Assembly (NCBI RefSeq): GCF_013373865.1
Contig: NC_050467.1
Coordinates: 21,412,996 to 21,476,995, forward strand
Direction of reading: 5' to 3'
DNA length: 64,000 bases
From: Monomorium pharaonis
Lineage: Eukaryota; Arthropoda; Insecta; Hymenoptera; Formicidae
Part shown: piece by piece, positions 1-12,900 of the stretch
How positions within the stretch are numbered: the stretch's first letter is position 1
Layout: each line of letters begins with the position of its first letter
Program-made: the position numbers and the translations under genes
The notes under the pieces: model-generated
What the model saw: only the letters and a program-made list of their open reading frames with translations
The model's database searches: none
Told to the model about the DNA's origin: nothing

Positions 1-87
1 TATGCACTATATGCTTTAATATACAGACCCCTCGTGTATAGCAATCCGTAATACAAACGTAAAGGAAATCGTTGATAATATGTAGAT

Positions 88-122
88 ATTAATTATTATA
101 ATTATAATTAATTATTATAATT
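88..122. repeat. AT-rich 16-bp direct repeat, two copies
   Basis: attaattattataatt occurs at 88-103 and again at 107-122. Confidence 0.85.
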
Positions 123-1953
123 ACACATTTATATTAGATTAAATCGTTCTTTTATTGTCTATTTGTGTGATATAAATTATATCGAGCAACTTGCACAAGT
201 TATGTGAAATAAGATCTATTCGTAGATATTTACCCTTTTCGATTCAAAAGTTTCCCAGAGCGAAGGGAACGTTAACAAGCCGATCACGTCCGCCGCCTCA
301 TTTTTTCGTCTGGCGGGAATATGACAGTCGATCGGTTTTGGTAAAGATTTCGGCGGTGCCACGGAAAAAAAAATTGATAGAGTGCCACGCGCGTGGAAAG
401 GGTGGGCGTGGGGATTTCATATTTTTTTTCCTCCCCTCGTGCGTACGCAGTGGAACGAGAAAGAGCTAATGGTACCAGGTGCGAGCACTCGATGGAATAT
501 AAATAAATACGGTGCGATAGGCCGATCGATCAAACCATCGAACGTATACAACTGTGCGTATATGCCCTGGCGACACGCATCGCTGCTCACGCGTAGTGTG
601 GGTTCCCAAAGTGTGGGCCCCGTAATTTAGGCCCGTCTCTGCGGCTCTCTCAAGTCGCCGAGTGGAAGCGTCGCGTTTCGCTAATAATACTACGGGGAGA
701 ATAATCGGGCGAGCATGCAATAATACAAGCGCTCGATCAAGCGTGACTGATTTGGATGAACGCTCTCGCGAAGTTCGCCTCGACTAAGGTAAACTTACTG
801 CCATTTAACGGCGCCACGAATATCGCCGGAATTGTATTGCGCGACATCTCTTCGAGACCGATCCCGCCGTACTCCTTTTGCGATTTAAAATTTCCACTTA
901 TATCGTTACTCGTTGAATAGAATTTCAAGAGGTAATCTCAGAAATTAAATTTTCGCTTTCTTACATACATCGCTCACGAAAAATACGAATTGCGATTTTC
1001 CGTGTGTCGAGAGCACATCTATGTACGATATTTCATTTTGTTGACTTATGTAGTTGTATTTATTTTGTATCTATTGCATATTGCTATTTTTGCATATATC
1101 GCAATTGCATAGCAAAAAGGGAAAAGGTATAGTTGAATTATCGGGTTCTGCTGTCATCTCTTAATGAAATTGCGATTGAATATGCAAATACTTTAATATT
1201 TAAAGGGATTTTATTTACGTTTTAAGCTGATTATGCGAGTCGTAGACAGACCCGACAGACGTGAAACAATTATAGCGAAAAAAACAATAGACATCCTGGT
1301 AAATTCGATAGCCTGGAAATATTCCGAAACGAGGCTGTAATATGATACACCCTGTACAACCTGATTCACGTCAATTCCCATGGCCGCATACACCTTTCTC
1401 GACCATCGAACTCTTTGGACGACGACGCGCATGCCAAGCAACACGCACGCTCTAATCAGTAACATACGCATCCTGCCAATGCAATCTCATGATGAATCAC
1501 CACGAGCCCAAACAGGCAAAGAAACTTTAATATGTATGCAAGAAACAACTTGTCGAATTCAGAAATGCACGTCGCATTTTGTAATAATTTAGCATTTAAT
1601 TAATTTAATCTGTATCGATGTGTCTATTTAACATGTATGGTGTGAGATACATGAGGTATTCAAAGTGATTCAAATCACTTGAGGTACATTGACAGAAGAA
1701 ATTGATTTATTAATAGATATTATTGAACACTATGTACCTTCGTAAACAAGACTTGAAAAATCGATGATTTACATAATGATCTATGTCGATGGCAAAATTC
1801 TTCTCGGCATCTGTTTACGAGCCAGCCATGGTCTTAAAATGGACGAGAAAATAAGAAGGTTGCGGGCACATGCGGTGCGTAAATACGAACGATTAGCGTG
1901 TCATCCATCATTCGGAGTGACGTTCGGTTACCAAACACTAGTACGGACAACAC

Positions 1954-1990
1954 GTGGTTGTGGTCGTTGTCGTCGTCGTCCTCGTCGTTG
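1954..1990 (+). repeat. (GTC)n/(GTT) trinucleotide repeat
   Basis: Imperfect GTC repeat, reading as Arg or Asp runs in overlapping frames. Confidence 0.8.
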
Positions 1991-3229
1991 ATGCCTGAAC
2001 TGACACACGTTCTACCATACATACGCCCGGTGCACCAACATCAACCGGCTTCTCCTACGCTGTCACTCGAGCCGGGTCATCCCCTCGAACGAGGCGCTCA
2101 AAATTAGGTTTTTATCGCTAATCGGATTCCTCGAATCCTGCGACGAGGATAAACCAATTCTTCGTATTCCTCGACTCGAAAACTTAGTCAATCTCCTCTC
2201 CCTCACAGACGATTTCTCTACCTCTTCCCGTAATATTTCTTGACAAACAAATTTTCAACAGTTTCAACAACAGCTCAACAACATAAACTATGAAATCTTA
2301 TTAACTATGATATAACTAATGAAACACTTTCAGAAGATATAATAATATAAAATACATCCTCGTTATATGGTGATGAATAATTAACTACAGTATTATAAAA
2401 TACACAATTATGCCAAATAAAAATACATTAATCTAGATAAAAATCAAAATCAAATACGATACGTTAAAAAATTGAACTTAAAAAAATAATAAATCTGAAA
2501 CAAAGTTATTTTTGTTCGTTCCAATTTGATTTACAATCTCAATCTACAAAATATAATATGTGTAAGTAGTTTATCATATCGCTAATCGTCGGTGCTAATC
2601 GTTGAAACTTCGCAAAAGGTTCTTGGAACCTAAACGTAATACACCATCGATTTGGCTACAACATATTATATTATATTCAGACTTGTATATCTTACGGTAA
2701 TGGTCCATGATGCTGTCATCCAATGGTATTTATTCGAAGCGCGATGGTCTTACATATCCTCAATACTTTATTGGTGGATCCTAATCAAGAAATGGTCAAG
2801 TCTGTTATCCTCGGCCATTTCGTCTCGTTACATTGAAACACAATGTTACGGCCTGATTCGAGCTTGGAAAAAGGGACATTGGTTGATGAGGCAGTAATCA
2901 AGGATACATTCCATTGCGAAATAAAGTGTAACTAATGATGCGACATCAAAAACACCTTCATACGTCAAATTCTGCGTTTGTCGTGATATATTAGCATCTC
3001 TGGAATTATTTATCATTCATGGTTACTTTAATATTATCATATTTACTAACTTCCTACGATTGAGATTGTGTTTAAACCTGTGTAACTTGCTCATTGCAAA
3101 AAAATATTTGTGAATTCTTTTTCTTATTCAAGAATAATTTTGTTTCAATCTAAATAGTAATATCTTATTGTTTCAACTCTAACGTTAAAATATTTATTAT
3201 AAAAAAACTTGACGCTTAGGTAATATAAC

Positions 3230-3264
3230 ATGCATAAGTTTTATTTTAATTAAATTTTATGCAT
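3230..3264. repeat. AT-rich hairpin, 8-bp perfect arms
   Basis: atgcataa and ttatgcat flank an imperfectly self-complementary AT-rich interior. Confidence 0.6.
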
Positions 3265-3620
3265 TCTCATAGAAGCATTAAAAAAGTTGACATATCTGTT
3301 TAGATATCATTTCTGTATCTATAAAACTATAAAACGTGAGAAGTTTAAATAAAAAATAGAACATGACGTGCCTTAAAAGCTCTTTGCGCTTCTGTTATCA
3401 AACGGGATCATTTAGCGAGTTACCCTTAAGGCTTAATTCTTTGTGACATATCTTCGTGACGCCAGTCAGTGAATCACAATTAGCCGCTGTGGGGAGCATA
3501 AATATTCGGGGCGAATTATAAACGCGTTCTAGATTATTATCGCGAAGGCGTACATTTGATAAAGTACGCGATCAAATCTCGGTAAGAGAACACGAGATTT
3601 ACGGGATCGATATGCTGCAA

Positions 3621-3680
3621 TCGTCCTCGTCCTCGTCGTCGTCGTCGTTGGTCTCGTCGTCGTCGTCATCTTCTCGTCGC
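3621..3680 (+). repeat. (TCG)n trinucleotide repeat
   Basis: Imperfect TCG repeats with TCC and TTGG interruptions. No long frame spans it convincingly. Confidence 0.85.
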
Positions 3681-4857
3681 GACCACAAAATTGCGCACGT
3701 ATTTCGTGTCAGCGGGTCGTAAGGCCGGTGTCACACGTTACAAAATGAACAGCGAGCACGAATAGACTTGTGTTGTTGTACTGGTTGATGCCATAATAGC
3801 GACACGTACGCGTCCCGGAGTAAAAATTTTGCGATACAGTTCACGGCAGCATTTTGTTTTCGTCTCGGGAAAATACATAACTGAAAAATACTACATGAAG
3901 AGATGGAAAATTTTATATCCTAGAAGGCGGCAATACGTAAATATCGGCAAGAGCTAGTGCATCCCATATTATGCGTTTTCTTCCGTAGGAACGTAAAATC
4001 GGTCTTCCGGGACGCAGTTTCTAGATCACATAAAAACTCAACCATATACCTTTCCTCCACTTTCTAGGCAATGTCGCATGCATGAATTATTCGAAGCTTT
4101 CGATATATGATAAAAACGTAAGTACTATAATTCAATAAATATAAGGAAGTGTGTCATAAGCGCTAATGAAAATTTTCACATAACTATAATAAATATATGT
4201 GTTTGACAATTTATTTAAATAAGCTAGAAAATTAAAAAATAACAAAATTTAATTATGTTTAATTAAAATATTTCATTATTTTTATTACGTTTTACTTAAA
4301 ACATTATTTAATTTAACGAAACTAATTTTAATTCTAAAAATAACAATAAATAAAATAAAATAATGCATAAATTGTTATATAATAATTCATAAACAGTTGC
4401 AAATCTTTAGTATTACATTTATCAAAATACAAATATATGTTGTATCAATTCCTAAATGCAACTGATATTTAACAAAATCGTTTATTTGTTCTTTAGAAAT
4501 GCACACATTTAATAAATCACGCTTCTCTCCCTTCGGAGTCGGCTTTGTTTCATTAACTTTCTTGGATTAACCGAATGAATAAAATTTAAACACACGTCGC
4601 TAAAATCCTGTCTCATGCTGAGAGTCTCGCAGGGAGTCCGTATTATTACGTGCGCGGGTCGATATTATCATCTCTGCCTCCCTACTACCCTCCATAAGAA
4701 CTCGAAGGCGAGAACAGGCGATCGAACTTTACGAGGTAGCCCTCTAAGTTCAGATATACATAACTACCTTGGCAGGAAGGACTCGTTTCGCGAGTATATA
4801 CATAGAATCGATTTTTTCACTCCACCATGCGAAACCATACCTCGCATCGCTGACCGA

Positions 4858-4860
<3 letters not shown>

Positions 4861-4902
<42 letters not shown>

Positions 4903-4920
4903 TTCTTTCTCTCTCTCCCT
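4861..4920 (+). repeat. (CT)18 microsatellite with degenerate CT tail
   Basis: CT repeats are perfect from 4861 to 4896, then interrupted by GT and TTTCTTTCT. The frames overlapping it on both strands (SLSLSL or REREREREr) are repeat artefacts. Confidence 0.95.
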
Positions 4921-7777
4921 ATTTTTTCCCCTATTTTCCTCGTAGAAGTCATGAAAGTCTCCGCATATCATGCGACACGCCAGTTTCCAACCAGTATACT
5001 GCGATTTCCCGTCCGGTTTTCCCACTCGTACGTTTTCCACCAGGGTAGTCGAGGCCAATTAACACCTGCCTCGCGGCACTATGCGAGCACACAAGCACGA
5101 TTCTGGCCAACTGATCTTTTTTTCGCAATATGCACGATATTAACTATCCACTTGCATACACAATGCCGTACCGGTGTTCAAACGCTGCCTTTTATTTACG
5201 ACTCAAAATGAAGAAATGAGTAGAATTATACATGCAGCTCGTTATTGCACTATAACATAATTAAAACTTATACGAAATTTTAATTGGTTAATTAATTTGT
5301 ATGATCAATATCTATCGCAAATCGGAGAATAGACTGCATAAATTAATAAACATTGCGAGAATTCAATTGATAAATTAAAATTAATCCATCAAACGATTGG
5401 TGTGCAGTGGTTGATAACGTGTCATTCATCACTCAGCGAAAGTAACATTCAGCATTCGTACACAGCACACCGAATTCTAAAGCATCCAATTCGGGCACAA
5501 ATTGCCGAGCAATGAAGCGGAGGGTTAGTCCCTCCATTCCGAATTCCGGTTCCATGACAGTAAAAACGTAACGACAGATCGACCAGGTCAATCTAGCTAG
5601 ATTTAAAGGAGAACATGCACCGGGACACTATGTAAGGCCCCGGCTCGTCGAACGTGTGTTTGCACAGCGGCTCGATGGTTTGCCTCATCGAAAGTCGAGC
5701 GGAAGAAGTAGAATTCGGGCGCAGCTGCCCTCGGCCAAATTCAGTCCCCGCCTTTGCACCGGCAGAATATTAAGCAATTCGCGGAGGGTAGGCCGGTATT
5801 AAAATAGGAGGTTCGGGAGTGGCGCAAAGTGGCCGTTATCAGTCAGAACCGTCAGCGGCAAGGCGCCCCTGGGTGGCTTCCAAATCGAGCAAATAAATTC
5901 ACGTCACGACTAGTAGCACAACCTTTCAAATAATCGGTTATTTCGCTACTAATATGTTAGTAAGAAATTAGTAAAAAAAAAAACCTAGACGCGCGTTATG
6001 TGTGAAAGCACCGTTTAGTCATCTCTCGTTGTTTTCACCTCTTTCTCTTCGGTGCACATTTTTAGAGTAGAAGGTTGAATTGTAGAATGCATATTATTAT
6101 TAAAATTCGAAATATAAAACAATATAAAAGATTGCATAAAGTAAGATTCGAAATTATGAAGGATATGGAACTATACTAGAGCTGTTTTTAATATTACATT
6201 CGTATTACTTCTATTACGAAAATTAATATAAATATAATAAATAGATAAAAAAATTTTAGAGATACAATTTTCGGTAATCCATGGTTTGATAATATTACTG
6301 ACACTGCAATTTGCAAATAAATATTTTGAACCATCTGAACGAAACAATACTACATATATTCAAAAAAAAATTCTACATATCGGTTCCACATTTTTTTAGT
6401 TTTTCTATCTGCATCTATCTGCATTTTAACAACAGTTGCAGCTTTGGAAATAACTCCCTTCGGTATATGTAAAAACTTCACGAGTGCAGCGATTAATATT
6501 GCACATCATTTCTTTCTCGTTAAAACTTTTGCCGTAACCGATCCGCGCGAAGTTCATCGAGTCTACTTGGTCGACTACTCTTGACTTGAACTTTTAGCGA
6601 TCTTGAAATTTCAACTATTTTCTTTCTTATTACATTACGCATTTCTTTGTAAAATATAAGAATATTATATTATATTTTAATGATATCTAGATATTCTATA
6701 GTTCATTAGCAAAGCACAACAGAAATACATTTGAACACATTATCGTATACTAGTTCAGAAAAATACGGAGAATGTTATATTTCATTAAACGAACAAGATA
6801 ATAAGTTATTATGAATCTACAGTTGCCAACACATGACGCTATCAAGCCCGTATCTCATTCTTGATGCCCGTCGACCATCCTGCGGAAGCTCGCACAAAAA
6901 GAGTCAGCGACGAAGAGGGCATACAGGGAGAATACGAGCAATAAAGTGTAGTCTGTAAAACAGAGCGATACTTGCCCTTTTGTCCCGCGCGCCTCCGGGT
7001 TGTACGATCATAATTGAATCCCGTTTTCAAACGGATAAGCGAAGCCGCAAACGCGATCGAGCCAGCGCGCCGTTATTAACGCCGCGGGAACGAGAGGGAA
7101 ACATCGCGCGTACAGAGGACACTAATTATACGCGGATAGAAAGGGTACAATGTCGGCAGGACGCGACCGATCGCTCGACGAAAGGTGCGGGTAAAAGGGG
7201 AAAAGAAGGGTGGAGGTGGTCGGTTGACGCGAAAGGGGTCGATGAAGGTTCAGGGGGCTGGTAGCGCGAGAGCAGATCGAACGGGGTCGATGACGTTAAT
7301 TACGATCGCGCTCGTCGTTCCCGTTGTCTACGTGGATTTCAAAAAGTAAAGCGCGTGTCTCCCACACCACCACCTCCGCACCGCAACTCGCTGCTCCCTC
7401 TTGTGCCCGTTCATCCGAGAATTCACGTGCAAAATTCTATTCGCGGGATGGCGCGTATGGCGTCGTTCTCTCGGCCGTGCGTTAAAACTGAACGCGATTA
7501 CACATTTTGCGGATCGATTAGCCACATGTCGACGAGCATCGGGACGATTTATAAATATTGGGCTGATCTCTAGACTGGGAGGGAACGACACAATCCCACA
7601 CGTATATTTTCGGAATCTTATACATGCGGAAACGAAATAATAGCATAGAGATTAAATCGCATGCAATAATAGAGATTTTTGGAAAAAAAGCTATGCACAA
7701 ATTTGTTGAGTGATATATTCACAAGTTAGTCTTCGCCTATAAAATTGCAAAAGAAAAATTAAAGATTTCTAATATGT

Positions 7778-7780
<3 letters not shown>

Positions 7781-7849
<69 letters not shown>
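7781..7849 (+). repeat. (TC)34 microsatellite
   Basis: An uninterrupted 69-bp TC tract, the longest in the window. The complementary (AG)n tract starts 228 bp downstream. Confidence 0.98.
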
Positions 7850-7851
<2 letters not shown>

Positions 7852-8068
7852 ATCAGATATGTTTGAAATAAATTGAAATAAATATTATAATACAATATTT
7901 GGGAAAATTATGTATTATCATATATAGAAAAGAAAATCACGCTTGAATAAATCAGATCTAAACGAATATTTGACCCATTACATTAGGTGACTTTGTAGTT
8001 CAATAATCTGGAAATAATCTGAGCGCACACATTTAATCATACAATATAATTATTATTACTACATATAT

Positions 8069-8076
<8 letters not shown>

Positions 8077-8133
<57 letters not shown>
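8077..8133 (+). repeat. (AG)28 microsatellite
   Basis: An uninterrupted 57-bp AG tract, inverted relative to the (TC)n tract at 7781-7849. Confidence 0.98.
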
Positions 8134-8137
<4 letters not shown>

Positions 8138-9589
8138 AAATTAAGGGTAAATAAAATTATTTAAAAAATTCAAAGATAAAGATGTTTTTATATTTCTTTT
8201 TCTTTGATATGTCTATAACTTGTTTCTTGTTTTCAGAAAAGTTATGCAAAATCTTATTGAAAATTATTCATTAGAAATGTTACATTTTTCAATTCAACTA
8301 TAGATTTATAATTTCATATTTGGTCGTAATTATATTGTTTCATATTGGAACGCTTTGCAGAAAAGCCCATGAAATCCTCACATTTTAACAAGCGAGATAT
8401 AATGGTTTGATCAATTCGATGGAGGTATGGACGACGGTGAGCGCGAATTGTCGGCAGAAGCTCGTACGCGCGATTTCAACCGATTGTAACGTCTGTCAAA
8501 ACCTGCAATGACAGACTTTACCAGATGCTACTATCAGTTAAAGCCGGCAGTGACAAACGATAGCATCGGAAGAGAAACATATGCCCGTGTCTGAAACGTC
8601 CATCACCCCCTAGCTTGCTTTACGATTAAAACGGTAGCTGGATGGCACACTGTTTTGTGCATTCAAAAGTTCCGTGAAAGTGTATCTTTCTCTGATTTGT
8701 GATTCGTTAATTTTCTATGAAATGTATTAGAATGATTTTGTATCATAAATATTTAGTGAGAGATTGAAGAGTCAAATTTAAAACTTAAACATTAAAAACG
8801 GTTGCTTTACCGATCCGACTATGTCATCACGTAACAAGCGATTATTAAATCTTATGAATGTTACGTCAGTCTTGACACACGAGATGAGAGAGCTCGATTC
8901 GATCATACTGAAGCGTGACTTTTAGAAAATTACGACCAAACAATTTGTCAGACAGAATTAATTTCGGGTCCCAATTACAGATTGAACGAGTGTAATAAAT
9001 GATGATGCTGATGATTCAGCGGTAGCCACGAAAAGCGAGCGTCTGCGTGTTGTTCAGCTAGCAGCCATTTCCTAATCATGCGGCTTATTTAATCCGACGG
9101 GATACCATCGCATTATATATATCGTCTCTGGTTTCTGTCGGTCGTAAAAAGGTGTACTGTTGCTTTTTTATGTATCGGATTTAACGCATTATATTCATTG
9201 CGCTTATTAGCTTTCACATATCAAATTTCATAAAATCTTGCGGATCAATGGTTGGCCATTATAATACTATTAGGCTACTAGCGGGTTCATTGACGTCGTG
9301 AGATCTAATGTTGTCTTTCTTATATCTATTTTATTACTTCGCAATCAAAATGATATTTCTGTGCGATAAAATGGGATTGGGACTATATGTATCAACGTAA
9401 AATGTTAATGTTAACAAATATACACGGCACTTCTGGCATCGAAATGTTACTTCCGTGCATAATCCGTTCGTTATTATAATCAGATAGAAATAATCTTGTT
9501 ACAAAATATTATTTTCGAGAAGAGACACCACTATTTTTCTTCCAATATATGTTTTTTGTTTTAAAAATAATATTTTATAACAAGACCCA

Positions 9590-10560
9590 ATTTCTATCCA
9601 ATAGTAACATCAAGCAGATTCTGCACGGAAGCAACAACCCGATGCCAGAAATGCTGCGGCGAGATAAAATGTAACTGCCAATGTCGAGACGTAATACCCC
9701 AGGATTGGACGTGTTCTCGCAACGTCGATTCTATTAATTCGGTCCGCGTGCCGAGCCGTCGGGATTTGTCAGATCCTATACAGCGGCGAAGCCGGAAGCG
9801 AAAACCGTCGCTGCCACCGAAGTGAGCCAAAGTCACTTGCCGGAAGTTCTCCGGGAAAAATCTCGAAGGTGAAATTTCCGCGAGTCATCGCGTTACATGC
9901 TCCCCGTGATCGACAAGTTTTGTTCGGTCGAACCACGTGGAAAGTTATCCCGCCGCTTCTTATAGGAGGTGGCTGCACGTGTCCTTAATTCCTTATTAGC
10001 CCCCTAAGGTTTCGTGGAAGTAAGGAACGCCGCGTGAGACCCGTCCGTCGCCGCTGCTTCTTTCACATTTCCGCGACGGGCAGCGATCGTATCGGCGCTC
10101 ACGATTTCTGCGCCGCGATCGTGTCGAGAGCGCCAGGAGCGACCTATCGTTGGACGACATAAATTATTAATGCGCCTTCGCCCGCGATCGTGAACCACCA
10201 CCGGCCGAGAATGCTGCGGATCCACTAAGAACGGCTCATCGTTAAAATCATACCGAGTCGGAAGGGGAGGAGAGGAGCCGCATGCCACGCAGATATATCG
10301 TTTCGGCTGTGATTGCCGCGAAAGGCACAAACTCGCGAATCACGAATCAAAAGCGCGACATGAAGCGAGGTGGTGCACTCCCGACTTCGAAGATAGGGTA
10401 AAAAACGTGGGAAACTGTCTTCGTTAAAGTCAGAGTCGGTTTAAGGCTACCACAATGGCCGGCTGGAATTGCCCCCGAGGGCAGTAGCCTTTTCGAGGAT
10501 CTCAAATGGTGGAGCTGTCGTTCTGTCACAGAATGAAATGTAAAAGCGAGGAGCTTAGTC
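9590..10560. other. GC-rich block without recognisable gene
   Basis: Several short frames, mostly on the - strand, reflect low stop density in GC-rich sequence. They are Arg/Ser/Pro-rich, overlap one another and match no family I recognise. CpG is abundant, so a regulatory or conserved non-coding block is possible. Confidence 0.5.
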
Positions 10561-12900
10561 CTTCAAACTTAATATGAAATATTTCTGATGGAACTTTTTA
10601 TGTTTCTCTTGTAATTGTCTGCATTTATGACTTCCTGCAATCACGCGGTGCGTAATGTAGAAAATTTTTTGTTGAAATAAACCACAACGTCAATGCAATG
10701 CATGTATATTGCAAAAGTTATTTGTAGAGAAAAAGAAAAAGAGACAGATGGAGCGATAGAGAAGACTGTGTGGAAAAATGTTTATTAAACTGTGAGCATT
10801 TCGTACAACTTCAAATTTTACCTTAATTCATTTTTAATTTTATTAAAACCTCTATACCCAAATTATTATTTATAATAATTATTCTAAAAATTAAAATAGA
10901 TGAAATAGTAATAGAAATCTTCGAAATCTCTTTTTTATTTATTTTATAGTTAATATTTATTTAATTATCCCATATTATTTCATATATATGTAATTAAAAT
11001 CGTTTGGTAAAATCATACAATTGCTACTATTTTTTAATTAAAAGAAAATTAAATTAGAAATTAAACCGTGATTATAGAGCAAAATGTCTATTGCTTAATT
11101 TAAAAATTACATCTGTGTATAACAGTTTTTTGTTTAAAAATTAAATGTCTGTCTTGTATCATTTACGGTAGCGTTACATTCGATTTCCTTTTCTGAAGAT
11201 GTACTTGATGTTTTTCTGCAGACTCCGTTCTATGAAGCAGACCAAAGCGGTTTACCTCATGTCGTAAATGCCGCAATTGAATCTTGACTTCCTCGATGTA
11301 GACTACCTCTTTCTGTCGCCTCAATCATTACTTTTCTCCCTGTACTATCCTTCGAAGTGGCTATATTACAAAACTTTAAAAGGACAAAGAGAGAGAAAGA
11401 GACATCTTGGACTTTTATATTATATTTACTCGCTTTGTGTGATATTACGTTCTACTCGTTGCATATATCGAAACCACAAAGATATTTGGTTTCATTAAAT
11501 CGAATTTAAAACTTTTAGCTAAATATGTAAGGTTGCAGATCTTCTAAAGTATTTTGTAGTAATGCAAAACGTTAAAATTGATTAATATTAACGTCAATAG
11601 TATTCACAAAATACATAATTGTGCTAAGAGATTACACATGCGTAATTGTATTAAAATAATACAATATTCTATAAATGTATTCGAATTCTATCACATTCTG
11701 TAAAAATTCCAATAATTTTTTTTGTACAAAATCTATAATGTTTGTTTACTTGCACATTACATTTTTCAAATGTTACTACTACAAAAAAAACTTAAAATAC
11801 GTCATGACTCTCTTTTTTTGTTCTCTCTCTTATCTCGCTTTTTATTCGGTTTCTTATGTCTTCTTTCGCAAGAAAAGGTTTACATAAATTTGGATTCTTG
11901 TCTCTTTTATATCACGTCTATTCTCTTTTTCAAGTGCCGCGCTTTTTACACTACCTTGACAGCACGTATCGCGGTTGAGAGAAGCGCATCGAAAACTCTC
12001 AGTCGCGAGTTTATATCCTGCCACCGAATATTTAAAAGACGTATAATGGTACTGTCGTCGAATTTCACTTGAAATAATCCGCATGCCTTTCCTCAAAAGA
12101 GAGAGGATCGGGTTCCTTTCGGTTTTACGCGGCGAATGCACTGTCCCGGGGAAAAAGCCGCTTGAAAGCACGAACTACCGGGGAGTTTGCCCTCGCCTAG
12201 CGGACCAGGATCGATCCCTGATCCTTCCTTTCTCGGTCACGGTAGAGCCGTTCGGGATTAGCTCTTGGGAACTTTGATTGAAATATGTTTTGCCGCCGTT
12301 TACCGTCCCGTTCAACGTCGCGGTTATATCCTGGCGACCGTTATTACGATACTTTGCTCGTAATACCTTAAAGGGAAGGATCGGAGCATTCAAGCGAATT
12401 AACAAAATATAGCCAATATAGTGTTTCCTTGATGAGATGAATCAATTTTGGTACAAAGTGTTAGCTTCGCATCGGCAAGATAAATTAATTTTCGTAGCAC
12501 ATAAGAATATTAACGATTACTTTTTAATCAAAATAATACGTTGTACGATACGTAATAAATATCGCGTTTTACATAACTTTTTTAATAATACTTAAAACGA
12601 AACCAATACCACTAAACGTAAATTCCGACAATACTTGTAAAACGTTATTACATTTTTATTGTATATGCAGATTTTGTGGGGCACATATTGTATTATTAGC
12701 ATAACGATACAATACACATGATAGGTTATGCAAAATTGCAGATTACAGATGCATGTAAATTTCATACCATGCAGCCACGTAGAAAATCTTTTCGCGAGAA
12801 TTTCTATTTTTACATTCGTGCCGTGCAACGTGCGGGCGCAAGAATTTAAGAAGCCATTAAGAGTTTTACGAGGGCGATATTTCATCCTGGTAGCTCAAGG
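10560..12900. other. AT-rich spacer
   Basis: Nothing gene-like seen. It holds short AT hairpins (for example ttgtatta/taatacaa at 11646-11664) and a small GC-richer patch at about 12080-12380 with overlapping frames of no recognised family. Confidence 0.55.

Larger units (their letters stand above)
1..4600. other. gene-free, mostly AT-rich stretch
   Basis: Two slightly GC-richer patches (about 240-900 and 1830-2170) interrupt AT-rich sequence. The small frames here, including an 81-codon aromatic-rich one at 2652-2897, match no family I recognise and have no convincing splice signals. Contents are trinucleotide repeats and short AT direct repeats. Confidence 0.6.
4921..9590. other. gene-free stretch with microsatellites
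   Basis: Outside the (TC)n/(AG)n pair the sequence is AT-rich spacer, with a GC-richer patch at about 6840-7580 where short overlapping frames occur on both strands. None has a recognisable domain. A good acceptor-like TTTCTTGTTTTCAG ends at 8238, but the sequence after it has early stops in all frames. Confidence 0.55.

Noticed and set aside
2652..2897. 81-codon frame rich in Trp/Tyr, considered as a transposase remnant
   Set aside because: No mariner, hAT or piggyBac motifs and no flanking inverted repeats were found.
4615..5211. 198-codon + strand frame with a Ser-Leu repeat
   Set aside because: The repeat is the (CT)n microsatellite, the flanks are unremarkable, and the opposite strand is also open because of the same repeat.
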